From positions 1 to 40,861 of the forward strand of contig JAADFK010000230.1 in NCBI GenBank assembly GCA_013152925.1: a stretch of 40,861 nt of DNA, written 5' to 3'. Position numbers and translations under genes: made by a program. The notes under the pieces are model-generated. The model was not told the origin of the DNA and made no database searches. It was given only the letters and a program-made list of their open reading frames with translations. Each line of letters opens with the position of its first letter. Positions within the stretch are counted from its first letter, which is position 1. The DNA comes from Acidobacteriota bacterium (GTDB lineage: Bacteria > Acidobacteriota > Thermoanaerobaculia > Thermoanaerobaculales > Sulfomarinibacteraceae). Shown here in pieces: positions 22,133-30,714 of this stretch.

Positions 22133-24355
22133 ATGAGTGGAACCGACGAGCCTCAGCTCCTGGAATCCCCGGAGGACGAGGGGGGCGAGACGGTCTCCCT
22201 GGAAGCCCGGGTGGTCCGTCCCCTGTTCACCAACGAGGAGAGCGGATGGGCCGCCGTTCGCATGAAGACCGCCGGCGGGGAACGGCTGACGGCTGTCGGA
22301 CCGTTGATCGGCGTTCGCGACGGCGACACGCTCCACATGACCGGCCGCTGGAAGCAGCACGAGCGTTTCGGACGCCAGCTCGAGGTCCAGTCCTGGATCC
22401 ACGTGTCACCCAGGACCCCCGAAGGTCTGGCGGCCTTCCTGGCCTCCGGCCGCCTGCCCGGGGTCGGCCCCGTGATGGCCAGGCGCCTGATCGAGGCCTT
22501 CGGCATGGAGGTCCTCGACGTTCTGGACAACCACCCCGAACGGCTGACCTCGGTTCCCGGTATCGGCGCCCGCACGGCCGCCAAGATCACGAAGGCATGG
22601 GAGGAGGCACGGGGCATCCAGCAGATCATGGTGTTCCTGCTGTCCCACGGCATCCCTCCGGGCGTCGCCATCAAGGCGCACAAGCGCTATGGCGCCTCGG
22701 CCCTGGCCGTCGTCCGGGAGAATCCGTACCGGCTGGCCGACGAGGTTTTCGGCGTCGGCTTCCGGACAGCGGACGGCGTGGCGCGATCCCTCGGGGTCCC
22801 TCTGGACGCGCCGGAGCGCCTCCAGGCCGGGCTCCTCTTCACTCTCCAGGAAGCCTCGGGCGAGGGCCACGTCTACCTTCCGGAGCCGGTGCTTTTCGAA
22901 CGCGCCGCCGCCATTCTCGAGACCGGCGCCGGCGACCTCCCACCGCACCTCGAGGAGCTGGAGACCTCCGGCAAGGTCGTCGCCGAGGGCACCAACGGGC
23001 AGCGCGCCGTCTACCTCCCCAGGCTGCACCGGGCGGAGGTCACCGTCGCCGGCCGCCTCTTCCAGATCTCCCGCGCCCCCGCACGCACCGTCACCGACCG
23101 GCCCAAGCGCGCCGTACAGTGGTACGAGCAGCGTTCCGGCCTCGAGCTGGACCCGACCCAGCGCCACGCCCTGACGGCGGCCCTGACCGAGAAGATCCTC
23201 GTGGTCACCGGCGGTCCCGGCACCGGCAAGACGACCCTGGTCCGCGGGCTGACCTCCATCCTCGCAGCCAAGGACCGCTCCGTAGAGCTGGCCGCCCCCA
23301 CGGGCCGTGCCGCCAAGCGCCTGGCCGAGGCCACCGGCCGCAAGGCGCGGACCATCCACCGCCTCCTCGAGTACACGCCGGCGAGTCACAGCTTCGCCCG
23401 CTCGGAGGACAACCCCATCTCCGCCGACTCCATCGTCATCGACGAGACTTCCATGCTCGACGTTGAGCTGGCGGCGGCCCTGCTTCGCGCCGCTCCCTCC
23501 AGGGGCCGCTTGCTGCTGGTCGGCGACGCCGATCAGCTCCCCTCCGTCGGGCCAGGCAGCGTCCTTGCCGATCTGATCGCCTCGGGCGCCCTGCCGGTGG
23601 TCCGCCTCGAGCACATCTTCCGCCAGGCGGCCCAGAGCCTGATCGTTCAGAACGCCCACCGGATCAACCGAGGCCACATGCCCCTCATCCCCAAGGACCC
23701 CGAGGGCGCCGACTTCTTCTTCATCGAGCGGGAGGATCCCGGCGCCCTGGTGACCACGGTCGGCGACCTGGTGCAGAACCGGATTCCCAAGGCCTTCGGC
23801 CTCGACCCGGTGGACGACATCCAGGTCATGGCGCCCATGCACCGGGGCGACGCGGGCGTCGCGGCTCTCAACGCCGCCCTCCGGCAGCTGCTCAACCCGC
23901 CGGACGCCGGACCCGAGCTCGTTCAGGGCTCCCGCAGCTTCCGCGGCGGCGACAAGGTGATGCAGATCCGCAATAACTACGACCTCGAAATCTTCAACGG
24001 CGACCTGGGGCGTATCGCCTCCGTCGATCCCGGCAAACGGAGCATCCTGGCCGTCTTCGACGGCCGCCTGGTGGAGATCCCTCCCGAGGGGATCGAGGAC
24101 CTCCAGCTGGCCTACTGCTCGACCATCCACAAGTCCCAGGGCTCCGAGTTCCCCGCCGTGGTCGTCGTTCTCCACCACTCCCACCACATCATGCTCGAGC
24201 GCAACCTCCTTTACACCGCCGTCACCCGCGGCCGGCGCCTCGTCGTCATCGTCGGCAGCCGCCGCGCCCTCCACCGCGCCGTCCGCACCACCACCCAAAG
24301 AAAGCGCCACACCGGCCTGGCCCCGAGGCTCCAGGATCTGTTCGGCCAAGGGTGA
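22133..24355 (+). CDS. recD2: RecD2-type ATP-dependent 5'-3' DNA helicase
   Basis: This 740-residue protein is a RecD2 superfamily-1B helicase that acts without RecB/RecC in DNA repair. The N-terminal OB part (residues about 20-90) and tandem helix-hairpin-helix motifs (LPGVGPVMARRL and VPGIGARTAAKI) identify the RecD2 subgroup. The helicase core contains the Walker A VTGGPGTGKTT, motif Ia APTGRAAKRL, motif II VIDETSMLD, motif III LLLVGDADQLPSVGPGSVL and a C-terminal TIHKSQGSEFP with YTAVTRGRR. The length is normal. The start codon follows TACAAT by 6 nt. It is convergent with the kinase gene at 24503. Confidence 0.95.
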   Translation: MSGTDEPQLLESPEDEGGETVSLEARVVRPLFTNEESGWAAVRMKTAGGERLTAVGPLIGVRDGDTLHMTGRWKQHERFGRQLEVQSWIHVSPRTPEGLAAFLASGRLPGVGPVMARRLIEAFGMEVLDVLDNHPERLTSVPGIGARTAAKITKAWEEARGIQQIMVFLLSHGIPPGVAIKAHKRYGASALAVVRENPYRLADEVFGVGFRTADGVARSLGVPLDAPERLQAGLLFTLQEASGEGHVYLPEPVLFERAAAILETGAGDLPPHLEELETSGKVVAEGTNGQRAVYLPRLHRAEVTVAGRLFQISRAPARTVTDRPKRAVQWYEQRSGLELDPTQRHALTAALTEKILVVTGGPGTGKTTLVRGLTSILAAKDRSVELAAPTGRAAKRLAEATGRKARTIHRLLEYTPASHSFARSEDNPISADSIVIDETSMLDVELAAALLRAAPSRGRLLLVGDADQLPSVGPGSVLADLIASGALPVVRLEHIFRQAAQSLIVQNAHRINRGHMPLIPKDPEGADFFFIEREDPGALVTTVGDLVQNRIPKAFGLDPVDDIQVMAPMHRGDAGVAALNAALRQLLNPPDAGPELVQGSRSFRGGDKVMQIRNNYDLEIFNGDLGRIASVDPGKRSILAVFDGRLVEIPPEGIEDLQLAYCSTIHKSQGSEFPAVVVVLHHSHHIMLERNLLYTAVTRGRRLVVIVGSRRALHRAVRTTTQRKRHTGLAPRLQDLFGQG

Positions 24356-24366
24356 GGGAACCCGTG

Positions 24367-24436
24367 CCGGCCTCATGATCCCGAGGCCGGAGGTGCACCG
24401 CACACCGGTGGAGGACCGCAGGCCGCTGCAGCGGCC
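24367..24436. terminator. Inverted repeats between convergent recD2 and kinase genes
   Basis: CCGGCCTC (24367-24374) pairs with GAGGCCGG (24383-24390) across an 8-base loop. A 16-bp perfect palindrome, GGCCGCTGCAGCGGCC, spans 24421-24436. Both could end transcription from either side, but there are no T-runs, so this is a weak terminator call. Confidence 0.4.
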
Positions 24437-24502
24437 GCGCCACCGCTCCCACCGGGACCGTGGCCGTGGAACCGCTGCGATACGAGACCGGTCCCGGCCG
24501 GC

Positions 24503-25597
24503 CTAACCCCTGGCGGTCAGCGGCAGTATGACGGTGAAGACGGTGCCAGCGCCCTCCTCGGAGAGGACGGTGATCCGGCCGCCGTGGGCGCAAACGACGC
24601 GGTAGACCACCAGGAGCCCCAGGCCGGTTCCACCGCTGCCCTTGGTGGTGAACATCTCCTCGAAGACGGAGCCGCAGAGGCGGCGTGGGATACCGGGACC
24701 GTTGTCGGCGACCTCCAGGTGAAGCTGGCCGCCGGCCTCCAGGAAGGTCTTGACGCTGACCCAGTGCCGCTCGGTGTCCGTGTCGAAACGGCAGGCGTCC
24801 AGGGCGTTGGACAGGAGGTTGGTCACCAGGCGGTGAACGCCCTCGGCATCCAGCCACCCCGTCCCCAGGCGGGGATCGAGCTCGACGCTCAGCCTGGTGC
24901 CCTCCTGCACGGCCCGGGGCCGGTAAAGCTCCACGGCCTCGCAGATCAGCGGGTTGACCGGGATCTCCGCCATCTCGGGCGGCCGCTCCCTGGAGCAGAA
25001 GAGCTGGTCCCTGGACAGCTTGCCCACGCGCTCCACGTTGCGGCGAACCATCTCCCAGCCCTCCCTGAGGAGCGCCTCGTCGCCGCTCTCCATGGCCTCC
25101 TCGACCACGTAGAGACCCCCGTCGAGACCGGTCAGGAGGTTCTTGATGTAGTGCGCCATCCCCGCCATGGCCTGCCCCAGCAGCACGAGCTCCTGCTGTT
25201 CGGCGACGGTCCGCGAGATGTCAGTCATCACCTCCATTCCGCCCGAAATCCCGCCGTCCCGGTCGACGAGCGGGGCGGTCTGCACGGCCACCTGGAGGAT
25301 CTCCCCATCGGCCGTCCGGACGACCTCCTCGCTCTGGTGGATCTCGCCGTCCGCGAAGGTCCTCGCCATGGGACAGTCCAGGCAGACCTCCTCTCGCCCC
25401 TTGTAGGCGGCAAAGCAACAGTCGCCGACCCGGTCGCCGAAGAGGCGCCGGAACGTGGCGTTGACCCGGACGATCCGGTAGTCCCGGTCCTGGATGGAGA
25501 TGGCGCTGGGAACCAGGTCGAAGAGGCGATCCACCTCGAGCCGGACGCTGGCGGCACCTGAGCCTCCCGCCGAACGCTGGACCTCTGTGCCGGACAT
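24503..25597 (-). CDS. PAS-domain sensor histidine kinase
   Basis: This 364-residue soluble kinase has an N-terminal PAS domain (about 22-130), a DHp helix with the phospho-accepting H149 (GMAHYIKNLLTGL) and a HATPase_c domain with N-box (LVTNLLSNALDA), G1 (DNGPGI) and G2 (GGTGLGL). No membrane segment is present. The PAS domain carries four cysteines, C60, C61, C72 and C75, in a CC...CxxCP layout, seen in PAS domains suspected of metal, heme or redox sensing. It is the last gene of the DsrM-DsrK-HEAT-regulator-kinase operon, 5 bp after the response regulator gene, its probable partner. Confidence 0.92.
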   Translation of the reverse strand: MSGTEVQRSAGGSGAASVRLEVDRLFDLVPSAISIQDRDYRIVRVNATFRRLFGDRVGDCCFAAYKGREEVCLDCPMARTFADGEIHQSEEVVRTADGEILQVAVQTAPLVDRDGGISGGMEVMTDISRTVAEQQELVLLGQAMAGMAHYIKNLLTGLDGGLYVVEEAMESGDEALLREGWEMVRRNVERVGKLSRDQLFCSRERPPEMAEIPVNPLICEAVELYRPRAVQEGTRLSVELDPRLGTGWLDAEGVHRLVTNLLSNALDACRFDTDTERHWVSVKTFLEAGGQLHLEVADNGPGIPRRLCGSVFEEMFTTKGSGGTGLGLLVVYRVVCAHGGRITVLSEEGAGTVFTVILPLTARG

Positions 25598-25602
25598 GGG
25601 GC

Positions 25603-25992
25603 TCAGCCTGCCGTCGCCGTCCCCGTCAGCTCCGCCGCGAGGCGGAGAAGCTCCTCCCGGTCCGGAGGCTTCTCCACGAAGGCCTCGGGCTGCGGAACCT
25701 CCTCGAAGTCCTGTGCGAAGAAGGCCCTGTACTGGGAGAGCCCCGTCAGGATCACCACGGGAACCTGCCCCAGCCCGGGGTCCTTCTTGATGCGGCGATA
25801 GAGCATGATGCCCGTCCGTTTGGGCATCATGATGTCCAGGAAAATCAGCTGTGGACGGCTCTTCCGAGCCAGCTCCAGCCCCTCCTCCCCATCGGCGGCC
25901 GTCACCACCTCGTACCCCGCCCTGGTGAACAGGGTCCGCAGATAAATCCTGACGTCCTGCTCGTCATCGATGATGAGAATGCTCGCACCCAT
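25603..25992 (-). CDS. Single-domain response regulator
   Basis: This 129-residue protein is a CheY-like receiver without an output domain. The acidic pair D9/D10, phospho-acceptor D53 (FLDIMMP), T83 (ILTG) and K108 (VEKP) are all in place. It lies 5 bp before the histidine kinase gene and 12 bp after the HEAT gene. With no DNA-binding domain it probably acts by protein contact or passes phosphate onward. The HEAT protein in the same operon is a candidate partner; that is inference. Confidence 0.93.
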   Translation of the reverse strand: MGASILIIDDEQDVRIYLRTLFTRAGYEVVTAADGEEGLELARKSRPQLIFLDIMMPKRTGIMLYRRIKKDPGLGQVPVVILTGLSQYRAFFAQDFEEVPQPEAFVEKPPDREELLRLAAELTGTATAG

Positions 25993-26004
25993 GACAGTCT
26001 CCTC

Positions 26005-26856
26005 TCATGCCTTCTCCAACGGCGGGCTCAACAGGGCCGCAGCCTCCTTGCGGACCCCTGGATCCGGGTCCTCCCCGGCCAACGGCTCCACGGCATCCAC
26101 CGGAAGCGCGCCTGCCCCGGCCAGCTGCCGAAGCGCCGCAAGGCGAACCTCCGCCCGTGCATGGCGCAGCTGCCGCGTCAGGATTTCCACCGCGCGGCCG
26201 CCGGCGCTGCCCCCGCGAGCCGCCAGCGTCCCGAGGGCCTGGACCGCCGCCGTCGAATCACGAAAGGCCCCCAGCATCTCGACCACCACATCGGGGTCGT
26301 AGGCATCGAGGACCCGGTCGATGCGGCCCGCCCGGTGCTCTTCCTCCAGCTCGGATTCCAGTTGGCGCCGGAGACAGGGATCCTTCACCCTGTCCATGGC
26401 CGCCCGCCGCAGGCCGGGCTCCCGCACCGAGCGCAGCACCTCGAGGAGCAGATCCTGGTCGGCGAACATGTTGATGGCGATGCGCCGTGCCGTGACGCTC
26501 TGCCGGGGATCGCGCGCGATCTCCGCAAGAGTTTCCTGGTCGCGGATTCCCTCGAAGCACGTCATCATCAGCTCGGGTTGCTTGCGCTTCCTCATGATGC
26601 CCGCCAGGGTCCGGGGATCGCCGATGCGCCGTGCCGCCTTGAGCCGCGACTCCAGATACTCGCCACCGATGGCCACCGCGGTCAGCCCCTCCTGTGAGCC
26701 GATCCTGCCGACCGCAAGCAGCCGCACCTCCAGATCGGGGTCGCTGGAGGCCAGGCGTACCAGGGTCTCTTCGTCGTCGAGCCGCTTGACCGCCTCCCGC
26801 CGTACCGCGGGGTCGCTGTGCCGGTGCCTGGGTTGCAACAGGTTGACCAGTGCCAT
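26005..26856 (-). CDS. HEAT-repeat protein
   Basis: This 283-residue soluble protein consists of helical repeats with recurring patterns such as DPxxxVRxxAVxRL, LAxIARDP, and DPDPGVRKEAAALL at the C-terminus, typical of HEAT/PBS-lyase-like scaffolds that bind other proteins. No catalytic motif was seen. It lies between the DsrK-like gene (15 bp upstream) and the response regulator gene (12 bp downstream), which suggests that it connects the redox enzyme with the two-component system. Other HEAT/LRV-like proteins occur at 29638-30714 and 31540-32280. Confidence 0.85.
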   Translation of the reverse strand: MALVNLLQPRHRHSDPAVRREAVKRLDDEETLVRLASSDPDLEVRLLAVGRIGSQEGLTAVAIGGEYLESRLKAARRIGDPRTLAGIMRKRKQPELMMTCFEGIRDQETLAEIARDPRQSVTARRIAINMFADQDLLLEVLRSVREPGLRRAAMDRVKDPCLRRQLESELEEEHRAGRIDRVLDAYDPDVVVEMLGAFRDSTAAVQALGTLAARGGSAGGRAVEILTRQLRHARAEVRLAALRQLAGAGALPVDAVEPLAGEDPDPGVRKEAAALLSPPLEKA

Positions 26857-26871
26857 GAGCCTCCCCCCCGG

Positions 26872-28482
26872 TCAGTGGAGATTCCACTCGATGAAGCCCT
26901 CGCGGACGTCCACCATGGCGTTGACGATCAGCTCCACCAGGCCGCCGTACAGAATGCCGCAGCGGTTCCACGCGTCGTAGTAACCCAACAGGTCACGCAT
27001 CTGCCCCTTGCAGTTGGAGCAGGGTGCGCAGAGGTACTTCTTGGTCTCCGGCTCGATACAGTCGGAAAACGCCTCGAGGATCTGGCGGAGCTTGACCCGG
27101 CCGGAGACCCGGGTCCGCCACTCTCCGAAGTTCAGGGAAGAGCAGATGGCGAAGCCGGAGCCACCGCCGCAGCAGTAGTTGCTCACACCGTGCGGCTCCA
27201 TCTCACGGAACCTCGGAGCGACCCTGGCGAGGATGTTCCGCTGGGGTTGAACGATCCCCATGGAGCGTGTGATGTTGCACGGGTCGTGGAGGGTGACCGG
27301 AAAGTCGTTCCGCGACGGATCGAGGAGGATCTTCTCGTTGACGACGATGTCCTCGAGCACCACCAGGCAGCTCTCCGTCCGCACGCGGAGGGAATCGGGA
27401 ATCAGCCGGTCCGCGATGGGCATCAGCGCCTTGTGGGCGTGCCCGCACTCCCCCACCATCATCTTCTCGACGCCCAGCTTCTTGGCCACCTCGTAGTGCT
27501 TGAGGGCGACCCTGGCGTACTGCACGTCGTCGTAAAAGAGGCCGTAGTTGACCGAGTCGTACCCCACCAGCTCCGACGAGAGTGTCCAGGAAACGCCGGC
27601 CAGCTCGAGGATGACGGCGAAGGCCTGGAGGTTCTCGGGCCACGACAGGAACTCGCCGGCGTTGTGCATGACCAGGTATTCGGCGCCCTCCACATCGAAG
27701 GGGATCTTGATGTCCAGCCCGGTTTTCTCCCGGATGTCCTCCTCGGCGAACTCCATGATGTCGGCCAGCCCCGCCCGGTTGAGACCGGTGGAAGAACCGA
27801 CCTCCAGCTGCTTGACCGTTCCCTTTTCGTGCAGCTCCGGCATGTGGATGCCCAGCTCCTGGCTGAAGAGCTTGCGAATCTCCCGGGTGATCAGGCCGTT
27901 GTCCAGCCCCACGGGACAGGCCTGCGCGCAGCGGCGGCACAGTGTGCAGCGGTAGGAAAGCTCGGCGAGCTTGACCACTGTCTCCCAGTCGAGCTCGATG
28001 TCATGTCCACGCAGGCCGGGGAAGAGGCGGCCTGCTGGTTTCAGGTGGCGGGCGACGATCTTGCGCAATATCTCCGCGCGAAAGGTCGGCCGGTAGACCT
28101 CCATCCTCCCGGAGCCCGTGTAGATGGGGCAGGCCTCCGCGCAGGTCTGGCACTTGACGCAGTTTTCCATGGAAAGGAGCAGCGGCTGGAGGAAGGTCCA
28201 GTTGTTCTCCCTCGTCAGCAGCTTTCTCAGCCCGTCCAGGAAGCCCGCCACGAGGCGTTCCCGCTCCTCCTCGCCGCCGGGGATGGGAATCTGCGCGGCG
28301 CTGACGCCGTCCGGGCCGGGTTCAATCCGCGCCCGCTGGGACTCGGTCAGCGGTGGGATCGCCTCGTCACGCCAGTCCTCGTAGGGAAAGGGAAGGGGTA
28401 CCAGCCGCGCCGGATCGCACCCCTCGTTCCCTGCCAACAAGCGGGCCAGGGCGTCCGCCGTCGCAGTCCCGGCCTCTGCCAT
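26872..28482 (-). CDS. DsrK/HdrD-like Fe-S oxidoreductase
   Basis: The 536-residue protein has two ferredoxin motifs, CVKCQTCAEACP and CTLCRRCAQACP, followed by CCG-type domains (NYCCGGGSGF, and CAPCSNC near the C-terminus), which hold the catalytic [4Fe-4S] cluster of heterodisulfide reductase HdrD and DsrK. Such proteins take electrons from a membrane cytochrome partner to reduce a disulfide, or the reverse. The ATG at 28482 shares one base with the stop of the DsrM-like gene, which is its natural partner. An N-terminal region of about 100 residues precedes the first cluster. The substrate (for example DsrC trisulfide or another disulfide) cannot be told; no dsrC is in the window. Confidence 0.9.
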   Translation of the reverse strand: MAEAGTATADALARLLAGNEGCDPARLVPLPFPYEDWRDEAIPPLTESQRARIEPGPDGVSAAQIPIPGGEEERERLVAGFLDGLRKLLTRENNWTFLQPLLLSMENCVKCQTCAEACPIYTGSGRMEVYRPTFRAEILRKIVARHLKPAGRLFPGLRGHDIELDWETVVKLAELSYRCTLCRRCAQACPVGLDNGLITREIRKLFSQELGIHMPELHEKGTVKQLEVGSSTGLNRAGLADIMEFAEEDIREKTGLDIKIPFDVEGAEYLVMHNAGEFLSWPENLQAFAVILELAGVSWTLSSELVGYDSVNYGLFYDDVQYARVALKHYEVAKKLGVEKMMVGECGHAHKALMPIADRLIPDSLRVRTESCLVVLEDIVVNEKILLDPSRNDFPVTLHDPCNITRSMGIVQPQRNILARVAPRFREMEPHGVSNYCCGGGSGFAICSSLNFGEWRTRVSGRVKLRQILEAFSDCIEPETKKYLCAPCSNCKGQMRDLLGYYDAWNRCGILYGGLVELIVNAMVDVREGFIEWNLH

Positions 28483-29384
28483 CACTCTCCTCCCTTCGTT
28501 TCGGCCGGCGGCAGCGAGGTCGCCACCTCGCCCCACGAGCGGCCCGCTCCCACATGTTCCGCGGACCAGTCGACCCCGTACTCCAGGGCGGCACGCAGCC
28601 GCCGGGCCATGGGGCTGCCGGGCTCAAGGGGCTCGTCGTCCCACCGCACCTTGTGGTAGGTGAAGTACTTGGCGAAGAGGTGGACCATCCGCGTGAACGG
28701 CAGGTAGAACAGAAAGAGGGCGCCAACGGCCGCGTGCACCGCCACCAGCGGTGGGATCGGCGCAGGCCGCCCCCGTGCGGTGTCGGCCAGTGCCGTGGCG
28801 GCTCCCAACACACCGCCTTCCGAAAGAGCGATGGACGCGCTCAGCGCGCCGAGAACCAGGAGCACGCCCAGGTTGAGCCGGTCCAGAGGCGTGGTGTAGG
28901 GCTTCAGCTTCGCGTCGGCGGAACGCAGAGCCAGCAGGCCGCCCGCGCCGAGCGCCAGCAGGAGGCCGCCCGCGCCGCCGGCGACACCGAGCACCAGCCT
29001 CGCTCCCGGACCGTTCCAGCCCAGCGCCGCGGCGAAGATCCCCAGGCTCGTCACCACCAGGAGGTAGAGCCCCCAGTGAAAGGGCAGCGACGCCCTCCAG
29101 AGCCGCCGGTTGTTCTCCCGGACCCCTTGCAGCAGAACGATCTCGCCCAGCATGGCCAGGAGCTCGCCCCAGAGGCTGCGTTCCCGTGGCTTCTTCCACC
29201 ACTCCTTCTCCTCGAGGTAGGAACCGCCGTGCTCCCGCCGGGCCTTGGGCTCGTGCGCAACCGGGTAGAGATCCCACCGCAGGTGTACGGGCGCACTCCG
29301 GTAACGCCACGCCCTCCAGCCACAGCCGAGAACGAACACCACGAGGCCCACCGCCACCCAACCCAGCAGCACCTCACCTGCCAT
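28482..29384 (-). CDS. DsrM/NarI-like membrane cytochrome b subunit
   Basis: This 300-residue protein has about six membrane segments (from residue 5; then near HWGLYLLVVTSLGIFAA, VLGVAGGAGGLLLALGAGG, LGVLLVLGALSASIA, VHAAVGALFLFYLPFTRMVHLF). Histidines in HWGLYLL and FTRMVHLF match the heme b ligand positions of NarI/DsrM-type subunits. Such subunits pass electrons between menaquinol and a cytoplasmic DsrK/HdrD partner, whose gene follows at once. The ATG at 29384 follows GGAGGG. It is the first gene of the five-gene operon down to 24503. Confidence 0.85.
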   Translation of the reverse strand: MAGEVLLGWVAVGLVVFVLGCGWRAWRYRSAPVHLRWDLYPVAHEPKARREHGGSYLEEKEWWKKPRERSLWGELLAMLGEIVLLQGVRENNRRLWRASLPFHWGLYLLVVTSLGIFAAALGWNGPGARLVLGVAGGAGGLLLALGAGGLLALRSADAKLKPYTTPLDRLNLGVLLVLGALSASIALSEGGVLGAATALADTARGRPAPIPPLVAVHAAVGALFLFYLPFTRMVHLFAKYFTYHKVRWDDEPLEPGSPMARRLRAALEYGVDWSAEHVGAGRSWGEVATSLPPAETKGGE

Positions 29385-29637
29385 CGTCCCTCCCTGGAGC
29401 CCTTGCTCCACGGAACAACCGAGCAAGAACCATGCCGCGGCGAACCTACCGGCGAGAACCGGACGCCGTCCGGATTCCATCGGAAAAGGCCATTCCTCTC
29501 AAGGAGTTCATCGAGATCACGCGGGTCCGCCGGCAGCTGTTGCCCCGCCGTTGGCGCCCAGCAGCGTTACTTGAACGTAACCGGTTCCTCGCCGCGTTTC
29601 CTTCGCCACCCGCCAGGGAGCCGCCGATGGAATGCGC

Positions 29638-30714
29638 TCAACGCCGGTTCTGGATGAGGCGCAGGGCGTGCTGACGAACGGCCGGGTGGATATTCCTGTT
29701 CTTGGAGACGTTCTTCAAGTGCCGGATGTTGAGCCGGGGCAGAAGGTGCATGGCCTTCCGGATCGGCGTCTTCGGATTCTGCGCCAGCGACAGCACAACG
29801 GGGTATCGCCGAAGCCACCGCGGATTCTGGCAGATGAACCGGATGACCTCCTCCGAAACGCTGCGGGAGGCGGCGAACTTCTCGATCTCAGAGTCACTCA
29901 ACTTGGGGCTCGACAGAACCGCCCTGACAACCAGGCGATTGCGCGACATGATCAGGATCGTGCGATCCTCCCGGCTCCCCTTGAGCGCCGTGATGATCTT
30001 CTGGGGGGTTGTCATCGTCAGGATCCGGGCGGTGGCGCTTTGACCCTTCGCCGCGGCCTTCTGAGCCAGCTCGAGATCCTTGTGCTCGGGGATCGTCAGG
30101 TCCTCTCCGGTGGGGAGGTGCGACCCGATCGCCTTGAGCTCGGCCAGGGCCTCCTCGATGCTGGGGCCCGCCTCCAGGCCTTCGATCTTGCCATCGGCCT
30201 CCGCGGCCTTGCGGATGAACTCCTCCTCGAACTCCTTGACCCGCCGCAAAATGACCTTGCTGACCTGGGGGTTCTCCCGCAAATCCTCCAGGATGTCCAG
30301 GCATCCCAGGATCCGGACCTGGTTGGTCATGATGATGTCCTGGATGAGCGCCGACCCGTTCCGTGCCAGCAAACGGAGCGTCTCGTCGGAGGTCCCCGGG
30401 TGGGCCGCGATCCGCGCCCAGACGGATTCCTCATTCCTCAGGCGCGCCGTCAGCTCCAGCTCCAGGGGCTGGAGCATGTCGTTCTCAAGCCACTGCAGGA
30501 TGAGCTCCCGATCCTCCTGCTGCACCGACGCGCGGGCGATGGACGCCAGCTCCTCGTCGGGATCGGCGCTGAGGATGATCTGGAGCCGCAAGAGGTCCTC
30601 GCGGGAGACCGGAAGCAGGCCCTGGGCGGCGAAGAGACGAACCTGGCGGGGAACCTGCCCCCTGGTGATCCCCTCGATCAACTGGTCGACGGTCTGGATC
30701 GGCCCCTCAGCCAT
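29638..30714 (-). CDS. HEAT/LRV-like helical repeat protein B
   Basis: This 358-residue soluble protein is built of helices in HEAT- or leucine-rich-variant-like repeats, with strings such as IAAHPGTSDETLRLLARN and LRENPQVSKVILRRV. A charged central linker (about 170-215) divides two repeat blocks. Its C-terminal segment, LAQNPKTPIRKAMHLLPRL, matches IAQNPRTPPQVRRQAERKLL in the gene at 31540, so they are related. It begins 8 bp inside the 3' end of the RodZ-like gene. No catalytic residue was seen; a scaffold role is likely. Confidence 0.8.
   Translation of the reverse strand: MAEGPIQTVDQLIEGITRGQVPRQVRLFAAQGLLPVSREDLLRLQIILSADPDEELASIARASVQQEDRELILQWLENDMLQPLELELTARLRNEESVWARIAAHPGTSDETLRLLARNGSALIQDIIMTNQVRILGCLDILEDLRENPQVSKVILRRVKEFEEEFIRKAAEADGKIEGLEAGPSIEEALAELKAIGSHLPTGEDLTIPEHKDLELAQKAAAKGQSATARILTMTTPQKIITALKGSREDRTILIMSRNRLVVRAVLSSPKLSDSEIEKFAASRSVSEEVIRFICQNPRWLRRYPVVLSLAQNPKTPIRKAMHLLPRLNIRHLKNVSKNRNIHPAVRQHALRLIQNRR

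Noticed and set aside
20749-23466. 905-codon plus-strand frame spanning NRDE, the hairpin region and part of recD2
   Set aside because: It crosses three unrelated features in the wrong frame. The composition is Arg/Gly/Pro-rich and it would overlap recD2 on the same strand.
22406-24403. 665-codon minus-strand frame opposite recD2
   Set aside because: RecD2 helicase motifs are complete on the other strand; the antisense product is low-complexity.
26818-28659. 613-codon plus-strand frame opposite the DsrK-like gene
   Set aside because: The minus strand encodes complete ferredoxin and CCG motifs, which cannot be chance.
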